In this document: positions 35,738 through 43,300 of the stretch, piece after piece
Numbering within the stretch: the first letter of the stretch is position 1
Layout of the letters: every line of letters starts with the position of its first letter
NCBI GenBank assembly: GCA_024401225.1
Contig: JAKSLM010000007.1
Span: 1 to 64,000 of the forward strand
Direction: 5' to 3'
DNA length: 64,000 nucleotides
From: Bacteroidaceae bacterium
GTDB lineage: Bacteria > Bacteroidota > Bacteroidia > Bacteroidales > Bacteroidaceae
Made by a program: the position numbers and the translations under genes
The notes under the pieces: model-generated
Seen by the model: the letters and a program-made list of their open reading frames with translations, nothing else
Told to the model about the DNA's origin: nothing
Databases searched by the model: none

Positions 35738-36318
35738 ACAATGACAAATATAACGATAAAGATAACTTCAACGATGGTTTTGAGGACATCGAGCAGATGC
35801 TCAAGCCTCAATGCGAGTTCAAGGCTTCGAACACGTTGAAGGACGAAGTACTCCGCAAGGCGAAGGCAGAAGTTGCACCACGCCGCTCCATCCGCATGTG
35901 GCCTTGGGCAGCAGCAGCCTGCGTGGCAGGAGTGCTGATCATGTTCCTGATGCCACCAAAAACTAACGATGGCGTGGTAGAGGACACGCATACGATTGCT
36001 AAGGCAGAACAGCCGACAACGTCTACTTCAATCAATGAGCAAGTGGAGGGAACCACGTCGGAAGAAGCAGGAAGCGAAACCATTGCGCCTCGAAGTCAAA
36101 ACAAATCACCGAACGAAGTTGCTCCTGCTCAGCCAACCGAAGAATCCGAACCAGATGAAGAACCTGTGCAGATGAGTGAGGAGACAAAGATGGAACTGCT
36201 CATGGCCTACCTAAGTCCCGAGGAACAAATGCCGAGGGAAATCGACCACGAGGAAGAGATTCGAAAACTCCGCCAACGTGGAGAACACCTACTCAGCATG
36301 TGCAAGGGTGATAACTAA
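35734..36318 (+). CDS. Membrane anti-sigma factor candidate (module B)
   Basis: 194 residues: an acidic N-terminal cytosolic part (1-50), one membrane helix (about 55-74, WPWAAAACVAGVLIMFLM), then a low-complexity acidic periplasmic region rich in Thr, Glu and Pro and a charged tail (SEETKMELLMAYLSPEEQMP). The membrane-segment DNA (35891-35958) is 67/68 identical to 38903-38970 in module C, while flanking sequence is unrelated. Assignment rests on topology and the overlap with the sigma gene. Confidence 0.75.
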   Translation: MNNDKYNDKDNFNDGFEDIEQMLKPQCEFKASNTLKDEVLRKAKAEVAPRRSIRMWPWAAAACVAGVLIMFLMPPKTNDGVVEDTHTIAKAEQPTTSTSINEQVEGTTSEEAGSETIAPRSQNKSPNEVAPAQPTEESEPDEEPVQMSEETKMELLMAYLSPEEQMPREIDHEEEIRKLRQRGEHLLSMCKGDN

Positions 36319-36345
36319 GAACTTAAGAACTTAATAATTTATGAT

Positions 36346-36642
36346 TTACGCCTTCGGCGGACGAAGAAAAAATAGGTGAAAATATTATGTTCTACTGGAT
36401 TTTGTATGAAAGTGCCCTATCGGGCCAATTGAAAAAACAAAAAAATCAACCATAAAAAACATAAAAAAACAGTTCAATTATTGTTTTTTCTTGTTTTTGT
36501 TCTGTTTCTTCAATGTTTTTCTAATTGGCGGTTCTTTGCGAGCAAAGCGCTTCGCGATAAGCGCACCTTCACACTAATTTCTGTAATACCTATTTTTATT
36601 TATTTTTCTTTCGTCCGCTTTGGCAAAGCCAATCTAGCGTAA
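36346..36642. repeat. MITE-like element, copy 1
   Basis: A 297-base non-coding element that fills the 373-base gap before the module B effector. The left end reads TTACGCCTTCGGCGGACGAA and the right end CTTTCGTCCGCTTTGGC…AATCTAGCGTAA, which are imperfect inverted repeats of one another. Both ends recur in reverse orientation at 41080-41241. A second inverted repeat (GCCAATTGAAAAAACA against TGTTTTTCTAATTGGC) is nested inside. No transposase is encoded. Confidence 0.7.
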
Positions 36643-36691
36643 AAAATGTATAAAAAAATCAAAAACTCAATATCTTAAAAACTCATAGATT

Positions 36692-37999
36692 ATGAAACGC
36701 ATATTTATCCTTATTATATTAGCAGCAACTCAGCTATCAGTTTCTGCCCAAACCAATCCCAAGATAGAAGCCCTCTATGCCTATCTCAAGGCTCAGGGCG
36801 TAGTACATTCATGCAAACTCAACAACACTTATGGCAACGGACTTCGCAAACGATTTGAGGTCAGTTTGGATATGTACGACGAGAGCCGTTTTGACGCTCC
36901 ACTCGCCAAACAATACAATATTGACTCCATCCTCAGTCGCCTCCCTGGTGCAGAGGTGGATGCTGAGGGCAATCCTACCATCAATGGCAAGAAAGTGAAG
37001 AAGTTGCTGGTAGATGGCAAGGAGATTTCGCTTGATGGTATGGTAGCCGTCAAAAAAACAGAGTCAAAAATAGATAGTGCCTATCGGGCAAAGGCAGCCA
37101 GAAACCGTGAAGCCTATAAGCAGATACGCCGCACACTCAGCGAGTTGCAGGAGGAAGCCGTTGAGAGCTATAGCTACGAATACCATCAGCACGGAGCCGA
37201 CACCATTATCACCACCATGGCATTGAAGAACCCAGCCAACACCGATGCCAATGTGCGTTCCTATAAAACTCCATTAAGCCCTGTGCCTGAGATTCATAAC
37301 GCTCCAGAGACTGTGTATCTCAGATATTACAATCTGTCAAAAGAGACGGTGAAAATAAGTCCATACGTGCCATTAGGTTTTTTGAGTTTCATATACGACG
37401 GCATAGTCAGCAACGTGCCAAAGCCAACCAAGGATTTTGATATAGCTGCATTGCAAAAGAAGCTGGCACCCATCCTCAAGGACAAGCGCATCAAACGCCG
37501 CGAACTGCTTTGCCTCCACGATTCCACCTTCAACCGTAGCGCCTACAACGACAGTCTCAATCGCATCGGGCAATACTCCAAGGGCATCCAGATGATGACG
37601 ACAAGCAGCATGGGGCCAGGCGGAGAAAGTCATTACACCATCTATAAGCTCACCAACGAGGAACATGCAAAAGCCGTCCTGAGCCAAGTTCTGGACTGTG
37701 TGAATCAGCAGATAAAAGACGATCCCGAGCAAGCGTACGAGGTAGAATCCGATGCATACTTCAACACAAGTTATGCCAAAGACATCTTCTCGGGATGTCC
37801 TTGTTCACAGTCCTATCTAGATTACTACGATGGCAAACGTGATGTGGTGAAGAAGATGGACATCAAGAGTTTCATGGATACCGAAGGTTTCTACATAATC
37901 ATCAGCATCAATCATGGCGACGAAACCTTCCCTCACGAATGGAAGACTCTGAAGTCGATGGTGAACGGTGAAAAGGTGTATTACAAGGATCCACTGTAA
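36692..37999 (+). CDS. Secreted effector of ECF module B with TonB-plug-like segment
   Basis: 435 residues. Signal peptide MKRIFILIILAATQLSVSA-Q. Residues 76-112 (IDSILSRLPGAEVDAEGNPT, then GKKVKKLLVDGKE) closely resemble the plug segment of Bacteroidetes outer-membrane beta-barrel receptors, where such sequence precedes a barrel; here none follows. The centre has YSYEYHQHGADTIIT, shared with the module A effector. A CPCSQSYLDYYDG motif lies near 370. Function unknown. It is separated from its anti-sigma gene by the MITE-like element. Confidence 0.75.
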   Translation: MKRIFILIILAATQLSVSAQTNPKIEALYAYLKAQGVVHSCKLNNTYGNGLRKRFEVSLDMYDESRFDAPLAKQYNIDSILSRLPGAEVDAEGNPTINGKKVKKLLVDGKEISLDGMVAVKKTESKIDSAYRAKAARNREAYKQIRRTLSELQEEAVESYSYEYHQHGADTIITTMALKNPANTDANVRSYKTPLSPVPEIHNAPETVYLRYYNLSKETVKISPYVPLGFLSFIYDGIVSNVPKPTKDFDIAALQKKLAPILKDKRIKRRELLCLHDSTFNRSAYNDSLNRIGQYSKGIQMMTTSSMGPGGESHYTIYKLTNEEHAKAVLSQVLDCVNQQIKDDPEQAYEVESDAYFNTSYAKDIFSGCPCSQSYLDYYDGKRDVVKKMDIKSFMDTEGFYIIISINHGDETFPHEWKTLKSMVNGEKVYYKDPL

Positions 38000-38005
38000 G
38001 AAATA

Positions 38006-38038
38006 CGAGCGTGCAAGGAACGATTCTTTGCACGCTCG
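38006..38038 (+). terminator. Hairpin after module B
   Basis: CGAGCGTGCAA (38006-38016) pairs with TTGCACGCTCG (38028-38038), 7 bases after the effector stop. No U-run follows directly. Confidence 0.6.
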
Positions 38039-38104
38039 ACTTCAGAAAGACACAATAATCGCATTCCGTTACGGATGTTTGGCTTGCTATATTAATATAT
38101 ATAA

Positions 38105-38137
38105 GGAGGGCATATGCTCTCCCTTTCTTTTTTTTTG
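38105..38137 (+). terminator. Second hairpin with T-tract
   Basis: GGAGGGCATATGCTCTCC is a near-perfect palindrome followed by CTTTCTTTTTTTTT, upstream of module C. Confidence 0.6.
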
Positions 38138-38191
38138 AAAAAAATCTGCTTTTTCACTTAATAAATCCCGTTTTTTGCGTTTATAGTATAG

Positions 38192-38680
38192 ATGACACCC
38201 ACAGAATTTGAACATATAGCCCTGCAGTTACGCCCTCGGATGATGAGGGTGGCACTCGATTTCTTCCATAACGAGGAGGATGCCGAGGATGCCGTGCAGG
38301 ATGTATTGGTCAAGATGTGGAAGCGTGAGTGGAAGCCCGACGACGACATCAAGGCTCTTGCCGTGCGAGCCACGAAGAACCAATGCGTATCGATGGCACG
38401 CAAACAGCGGTTGCGGCAATCGATACCACTGGAGGAGGGGGCTCACCGTTGTCTGAGTCAGGAAGAAACCGACCAGGCTATACTGACCAGGGAACAAAGC
38501 ATGATGATAGAACTTGCCATAAGCACCCTGACCCACTCCGAACAACGAATAGTCCGCATGAAGCATGACAAAGGCCTTGATGCCGAACAGATAGCCATCA
38601 TCACCGGCATAAAACTCAATTCCGTACGAAGCATGCTCTCGATGGCAAGAAAGAAACTCATCAAAAAACTCGAATTATGA
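38192..38680 (+). CDS. ECF sigma factor (module C)
   Basis: 162 residues. It opens MTPTEFEHIALQLRPRM, close to the module A protein (MTQETFEQIAKRLRSK). Region 2 is FFHNEEDAEDAVQDVLVKMWK (about 26-46), region 4 ends in GLDAEQIAIITGIKLNSVRSMLSMARKKLIKKL. The start context TTGCGTTTATAGTATAGATG echoes the TTTGCG…TTATAGGTAG of the module B leader. The stop overlaps the anti-sigma start as ATGA. Confidence 0.92.
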   Translation: MTPTEFEHIALQLRPRMMRVALDFFHNEEDAEDAVQDVLVKMWKREWKPDDDIKALAVRATKNQCVSMARKQRLRQSIPLEEGAHRCLSQEETDQAILTREQSMMIELAISTLTHSEQRIVRMKHDKGLDAEQIAIITGIKLNSVRSMLSMARKKLIKKLEL

Positions 38681-39381
38681 AGCAGACACTAATAGACAAA
38701 TACCTGAAGGGCGAAAGCTCTACCAGCGAGGAGCGCAAGTTGCTCGACCTGCTTCTTGCTGTGCCTCAGGACCAGCTGTCGCAAGATGAGCTGAGCATCC
38801 TCCAACTGCTGTCATATTCTGAACAAGAAGAAGACGAGGAGGATATTTTCTCCGTGGATCATTCCGCCGAATACGACAAGGTGGTAAAGCCTGCACGCAC
38901 CGTCCGCATGTGGCCTTGGGCAGCAGCAGCCTGCGTGGCAGGAGTGTTGATCATGTTCCTGATGCCACCACGGATTGAAGACAGCAGCCTGACCAGCCAG
39001 GTAGAGATGGCAATGGAGACAACACCGACGGACATCACCTCTCAACAGGTCACCACACCTACAGTGGACCCTCCTACCCCACCCCCTACCACAATAGAGG
39101 AACATGGCATCGCAACAGAAACGGTCCTCCCAGCCCGCACCACACAGACGGCGCAACTGACACCCGACCACAATGCCCACCTTGCCTCTGGCAACGAATC
39201 GGCAGCCGACTCCAACCAGATACAGCTACCGCCCATCCTGCACCCAGAGCGTCTGGCCTACACACCCGAAGAGGTGGAAGCCCTCAAGCAACGAGCTAAG
39301 GAGAAATATCTGGAATGGATACAGCTGGAGCGCGAGATCATGGACCTTGAAGAAAACAATACCGCAAACAATATAGAATAA
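38677..39381 (+). CDS. Membrane anti-sigma factor candidate (module C)
   Basis: 234 residues: N-terminal helical part (MKQTLIDKYLKGESSTSEERKLLDLLLAV) resembling the zinc-less anti-sigma start of module A, one membrane helix (about 79-98), a Thr/Pro-rich linker (TPTVDPPTPPPTTIEE) and a coiled-coil tail (EVEALKQRAKEKYLEWIQLEREIMDLEEN). The membrane segment is copied almost base for base from or to module B. The last 19 bases, including the stop codon, are repeated at 39673-39691. Confidence 0.75.
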   Translation: MKQTLIDKYLKGESSTSEERKLLDLLLAVPQDQLSQDELSILQLLSYSEQEEDEEDIFSVDHSAEYDKVVKPARTVRMWPWAAAACVAGVLIMFLMPPRIEDSSLTSQVEMAMETTPTDITSQQVTTPTVDPPTPPPTTIEEHGIATETVLPARTTQTAQLTPDHNAHLASGNESAADSNQIQLPPILHPERLAYTPEEVEALKQRAKEKYLEWIQLEREIMDLEENNTANNIE

Positions 39382-39691
39382 TTCAACTTTCGCAAGTAGA
39401 TCGTTCATTGATTTTTATTATGATTTTCGTTAAGATTTCGAGCCCAAAGGGCGATCCCGAATAAAATACTTCTCAAAAGCGACGAACTGGAGCGCATTTT
39501 TTGTAAGGATGTTAGTTAAAGATTTTTATCTTCACTATAATCTAAAACTAAAAATCTCAATTAAAAATACGCTCGAATACCTCGCTTTTAGGAGGTCTTT
39601 TGAGGGGGATCGTCGCTACGCTCCTCGAAATCCAAGCTAAAATCTTAATAAAAATCTAAAACTATTAACTTGCGCAAACAATATAGAATAA
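39363..39691. repeat. MITE-like insertion flanked by 19-bp direct repeats
   Basis: CGCAAACAATATAGAATAA occurs at 39363-39381 and 39673-39691. Between them, 39391-39674 has imperfect terminal inverted repeats of about 38 bases: left CGCAAGTAG…GATTTTTATTATGATTTTCG, right (reverse) CGCAAGTTA…AGATTTTTATTAAGATTTTA. It contains no reading frame of note and fills the 330-base gap between the module C anti-sigma and effector genes. Confidence 0.7.
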
Positions 39692-39711
39692 CAATAAACA
39701 TAATAAAACGT

Positions 39712-40668
39712 ATGAAAAAGATCATCTTGATATGCCTTGCCCTCATGACCTTCACTATGGGCACACAGGCACAGAAACGCAAGTCGAAGAGCGATGTAAA
39801 GAAAGCCGACACAGCCTTGACACTCCGTAAAGCCGACATAGCCTACATCGACTCAACCGAGGTGATGGACACATGGGGTGGCAATGGCGCCTTCCCCGTC
39901 CATCCCACCATGTACACCATCCACACAAAGACGAAAACCCTCCTCAACACACTCATTGATCATGCATGCGTCCCTGATCTGGCACAAGTAAAGCAGAACA
40001 CCACGCCCGAAGGTGGTAACATCATCGGTACTGAGTTCCGTCTACCTTTCAAGGTTGAGCACGAAGCCACATTGCTCTCACAGCCTAACGGATGGCCAGT
40101 AACCATCGATACCCTCCTCAACGCCCTCATCGATGCCTTCGAGTACGAGCGCGGCACAGCCTACAGCTACGGTTTCGTACGTGCAGGTTCAAGCAATGCC
40201 CGCTTTGGCACCACAACCGGCAACAGCATGAGCACCTTCAAGCAGATAGTACCAAGCCAGGACTACAACTACATCTATATGGAGGTCAAGAAGCCTAACA
40301 ATCCTACCATGCGTGAGTTCTACTGCGTAAGTTGGAAGCAGATGGATGAGACAATGGTCGGAGCCTTCGACTTCATCACATCCAAGCGCCCCGACCTCAT
40401 TGAGCAGGACGAAGCCAATGCGAAAGCGACTCCGAACAAAGGCAACCTAACCGACATCATACCTTCCAAAGTGGCCGACAAGCTGGCGATCCTGGAGCGA
40501 CTTGCCGACAAATACAATAGTGAGATTACACGTCTGACGACAGAATACAACTCGTGTAACAACTACAATTTGGGGGAAGAGATAATGGAGCAGATCACCG
40601 ACTACCGAAAAAAGTTGAAGGAGGTGGTGGAGAAGATGCACACCATTATCATGAGTGAGATTCAGTAA
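39712..40668 (+). CDS. Secreted effector of ECF module C
   Basis: 318 residues from the ATG at 39712 (MKKIILICLALMTFTMGTQA-Q signal peptide); the frame opens 42 bases earlier inside the inserted element. Residues around 125-230 alternate strands (GTAYSYGFVRAGSSNARFG, YNYIYMEVKKPNNPTMREFYCVSWKQMDE), and the C-terminal third is a helical coiled coil (VADKLAILERLADKYNSEITRLTTEYN…). Position equals that of the effectors in modules A and B, but sequence similarity is slight and no plug motif is evident. Function unknown. Confidence 0.75.
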   Translation: MKKIILICLALMTFTMGTQAQKRKSKSDVKKADTALTLRKADIAYIDSTEVMDTWGGNGAFPVHPTMYTIHTKTKTLLNTLIDHACVPDLAQVKQNTTPEGGNIIGTEFRLPFKVEHEATLLSQPNGWPVTIDTLLNALIDAFEYERGTAYSYGFVRAGSSNARFGTTTGNSMSTFKQIVPSQDYNYIYMEVKKPNNPTMREFYCVSWKQMDETMVGAFDFITSKRPDLIEQDEANAKATPNKGNLTDIIPSKVADKLAILERLADKYNSEITRLTTEYNSCNNYNLGEEIMEQITDYRKKLKEVVEKMHTIIMSEIQ

Positions 40669-40785
40669 TCTCCTTCATGACTTATTATCCAGAACCATTC
40701 ACAAGAAAAGAATGTCTCTACATTACCACTAAAAGTCCACTCCCCCTACTTGAACCATCCCATCACGTTAGTTCGTGACCATAAT
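40669..40785. other. Intergenic, no gene
   Basis: Start of the 638-base gap before the efflux operon. I see only a small CACG…CGTG hairpin near 40765. The rest of the gap is described in the next entries. Confidence 0.5.
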
Positions 40786-40844
40786 AAGATATACTATCTT
40801 GTGCGATAAGATATACTACATTATCCCATAAGATAGTATATCTT
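40786..40844. repeat. Three AAGATATACTA repeats forming a hairpin
   Basis: AAGATATACTATCTT (40786-40800) and its exact complement AAGATAGTATATCTT (40830-40844) form a 15-bp stem. A direct partial copy AAGATATACTA (40808-40818) sits in the loop. It could be a terminator for module C or an operator. Confidence 0.65.
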
Positions 40845-40935
40845 GTTTTGTACCTCAAGCACCAGAAGCTCGCCAACCTTCCTTGAGGCATGCGACATCA
40901 ATAGATAAAAATATGTAGAAGGCGGTAAAGGAGGT

Positions 40936-40979
40936 GTGCGCACCGTGCGATATCGCACACCTGACGTGCGATAACGCAC
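40936..40979. promoter_or_regulatory. Upstream activator sites of the efflux operon
   Basis: GTGCGCAC (40936-40943), GTGCG-ATAT-CGCAC (40945-40958) and GTGCG-ATAA-CGCAC (40966-40979). The order, spacing and 21-base dyad period equal those at 27072-27115. Confidence 0.85.
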
Positions 40980-41035
40980 ACATGCCGAAAGTACCATTTT
41001 TACCTTATCCACACACAATCAGCACTTTAACCTTT

Positions 41036-41051
41036 TGGCATCTATTTTGCT
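41036..41051 (+). promoter_or_regulatory. Sigma-54 promoter of the efflux operon
   Basis: TGGCATCTATTTTGCT, identical to the promoter of the TolC gene, lies 78 bases from the edge of the last dyad to the GC doublet region. Predicted start is near 41062, leaving an unusually long 245-base leader that contains a MITE-like element. Confidence 0.88.
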
Positions 41052-41079
41052 ATAGGAAATCATAGATCATTAGTTATTT

Positions 41080-41241
41080 TTACGCTAGATTGGCTGCGCC
41101 AAAGCGGACGAAAGAAAAACAAATAAAGATACAGAAAAATAATAAAAACATCTCTTTCGAAACAGTATAGAACAAGAAGAACATATTTTTAATGTTTTAT
41201 CTTATTTTTACCTATTTTTTCTTCGTCCGCCGAAGGCGTAA
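41080..41241. repeat. MITE-like element, copy 2
   Basis: 162 bases, inverted relative to copy 1 at 36346-36642. Ends are TTACGCTAGATTGGCTGCGC…GCGGACGAAAGAAA and TTTTTTCTTCGTCCGCCGAAGGCGTAA. The middle differs from copy 1. It lies wholly within the predicted transcribed leader of the efflux operon. Confidence 0.7.
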
Positions 41242-41306
41242 CTTATAAATTATAAATCACAAATCATAATTCATAATTCTTAATTTTTAATTCTTCATTC
41301 CTCTAA

Positions 41307-42557
41307 ATGGATATACAACTAAAACCCAAACCATGGTACATCAAGTACCGCTACTACATCGCATCGGGCGTGGTGTTCCTCGCCTTCGTGGTGTATGTCA
41401 TCACGCTGATAGTCGGTCCTCGCCAACTGAGCATTGATGCCGAGGAATATAAGATAGTGGAGGTGGAGAACGGACACTTCATGGAGTACGTGGATGTGGA
41501 GGGCGTCACCCAACCTATCCTCACACTCCAGATCAATGCTATGGAGAGCGGATTCGTGAGCCGCATCGTAGCTGAGGAGGGCGCCTTGCTCCATGAGGGC
41601 GACACGATACTCGTGCTTACCAACCCCGAACTGCTACGCTCCATCGAGGATGAGCGCGACTCATGGCAGAACAGCCAGCGCAACTATCGTGAGCAGGAGA
41701 TAGAGATGGAGCAGAAGAGCATCACGCTGCGCCAGCAGGCACTCGATGCTTCGCACCAGATGGCGAGCCTCGACAAGTCGCTCAAGCAGAGCCGCGAGGA
41801 GTACCGCATGGGCATAAAGAGCAAGGCTGAGCTTGAGGTGGCAGAGGAGGAGTATGAGTACCAGAAGCAGAAGACTCTGCTGCAGATGCAGAGTCTGCGT
41901 CACGACTCCATCGCCACACGCCTGCGCCGTGAGATGGTGGTCAGCAACCGTGAGGCAGAGGACAAGAAGCTGAGTCGTGCCAACAGTCGCACCAACGGAC
42001 TCGTGGTGCGTGCCCCCATCTCTGGTCAGCTGAGCTACCTTGCCGTCACCCCAGGCCAGCAAGTGTCGTCGGGCATGAGCATAGGTCAGATCAAGGACTT
42101 GTCGCAGTACAAGGTTCACACAGCGCTGAACGAATACTACATCGACCGCATAACTGCAGGACTCCCTGCCAAGATAAACTATCAGGACAAGACCTTCCCT
42201 CTCAGCATATCGAGGGTTGTGCCTGAGGTGAAGGAGCGCAGCTTCGATGTCGACCTCGTCTTCTCGGGACAAAAGCCATCCAATATACGCCTGGGCAAGA
42301 GCTACCGTGTGCAGATAGAGCTTGGCAAACCTGAGCGTGCTATCATCATTCCTCGTGGCGACTTCTACCAGCACACCAGCGGAAGGTGGATCTACCGCCT
42401 CTCCTCCGATGGCAAGAAAGCCACGAAGGTGGATATCGAGATTGGTCGTCAGAATCCACAGCACTATGAGATTGTGAGTGGACTCAACGAGGGAGACCGC
42501 GTGATAGTAAGCGGATATGATAAGTTTGGCGATATAGAAGAACTCGTAATAAAATAA
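41307..42557 (+). CDS. HlyD/MacA-type membrane fusion protein
   Basis: 416 residues. One N-terminal membrane helix (about 16-36), a lipoyl/barrel-sandwich half (VEGVTQPILTLQINAMESGFVSRIVAEEGALLHEGDTILVL), a long coiled-coil hairpin (about 112-225, with EEEYEYQKQKTLLQMQSL), then the second lipoyl half (GLVVRAPISGQLSYLAVTPGQQVSSG) and beta-barrel/proximal domains. It bridges inner-membrane permeases to a TolC channel. First gene of the sigma-54-driven operon; its likely channel is the gene at 27215. Confidence 0.92.
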   Translation: MDIQLKPKPWYIKYRYYIASGVVFLAFVVYVITLIVGPRQLSIDAEEYKIVEVENGHFMEYVDVEGVTQPILTLQINAMESGFVSRIVAEEGALLHEGDTILVLTNPELLRSIEDERDSWQNSQRNYREQEIEMEQKSITLRQQALDASHQMASLDKSLKQSREEYRMGIKSKAELEVAEEEYEYQKQKTLLQMQSLRHDSIATRLRREMVVSNREAEDKKLSRANSRTNGLVVRAPISGQLSYLAVTPGQQVSSGMSIGQIKDLSQYKVHTALNEYYIDRITAGLPAKINYQDKTFPLSISRVVPEVKERSFDVDLVFSGQKPSNIRLGKSYRVQIELGKPERAIIIPRGDFYQHTSGRWIYRLSSDGKKATKVDIEIGRQNPQHYEIVSGLNEGDRVIVSGYDKFGDIEELVIK

Positions 42558-42563
42558 AATGTG

Positions 42564-42571
42564 TAACTTTG
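42564..42571 (+). promoter_or_regulatory. Possible internal promoter before the ATPase gene
   Basis: TAACTTTG followed by C, 21 bases before the ATG at 42592 and 7 bases after the upstream stop. It would allow sigma-70-type expression of ATPase and permeases without the fusion protein. Confidence 0.45.
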
Positions 42572-42591
42572 CAACTAAATTTGAAATAGTT

Positions 42592-43266
42592 ATGATTAAA
42601 TTAACAGACATCAAGAAAGTATTTCGTACTGAAGACGTAGAGACATGGGCTCTGCGTGAAGTTAGCCTTGAAGTTAAGGCTGGTGAATTTGTAGCCATCA
42701 TGGGTCCTTCGGGATGCGGCAAGTCAACATTGCTCAACATCCTCGGTCTGCTGTCATCACCAACCGAGGGTACATACATGCTCGATGGCAAAGATGTAAG
42801 CACTCTCAGCGAGAGCGACCGCATCAAGCTGCGCAAGGGAGCACTCGGCTTCGTGTTCCAGTCGTTCAACCTCATCGACGAACTCAATGTGACTGAGAAC
42901 ATCGAGCTGCCTCTGCTCTACATGAACGTGCCATCGAAGGATCGCAAGGAAGCAATCAAGAAGGTTATTGACCGTGTGGCTATGGGACATCGCGCCAAGC
43001 ACTACCCAGCACAGCTCTCTGGTGGTCAGCAGCAGCGTGTAGCCATCGCTCGTGCCGTAGTAGCCAATCCTAAACTGATCCTTGCCGATGAGCCTACAGG
43101 TAACCTCGACTCCAAGAATGGCAAGGAGGTGATGGAACTGCTCAAGGAACTGCACCAGGAAGGCACCACCATCGTAATGGTTACCCACTCTCAGCGTGAC
43201 GCAAGCTATGCCGATCGTATCATCAACCTGTTTGACGGACAGATAGTAAACGAAGTAGAAATGTAA
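42592..43266 (+). CDS. ABC transporter ATPase, MacB/LolD type
   Basis: 224 residues from the ATG at 42592; an ATG at 42559 lies before the internal promoter and is not supported. Walker A GPSGCGKS (38-45), Q loop FQSFNLID, signature LSGGQQQR (142-149), Walker B LILADEPT (162-169) with GNLDS, and H loop His199. It energises the FtsX-like permeases encoded next. Confidence 0.95.
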   Translation: MIKLTDIKKVFRTEDVETWALREVSLEVKAGEFVAIMGPSGCGKSTLLNILGLLSSPTEGTYMLDGKDVSTLSESDRIKLRKGALGFVFQSFNLIDELNVTENIELPLLYMNVPSKDRKEAIKKVIDRVAMGHRAKHYPAQLSGGQQQRVAIARAVVANPKLILADEPTGNLDSKNGKEVMELLKELHQEGTTIVMVTHSQRDASYADRIINLFDGQIVNEVEM

Positions 43267-43300
43267 GAAGACAGACCCCCTCAGGGCTTTGCATTCATTT

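Noticed and set aside
38677..39381. FecR-type anti-sigma factor
   Set aside because: No FecR domain follows the membrane helix and no TonB receptor gene is adjacent, so the FecI/FecR model was not applied.
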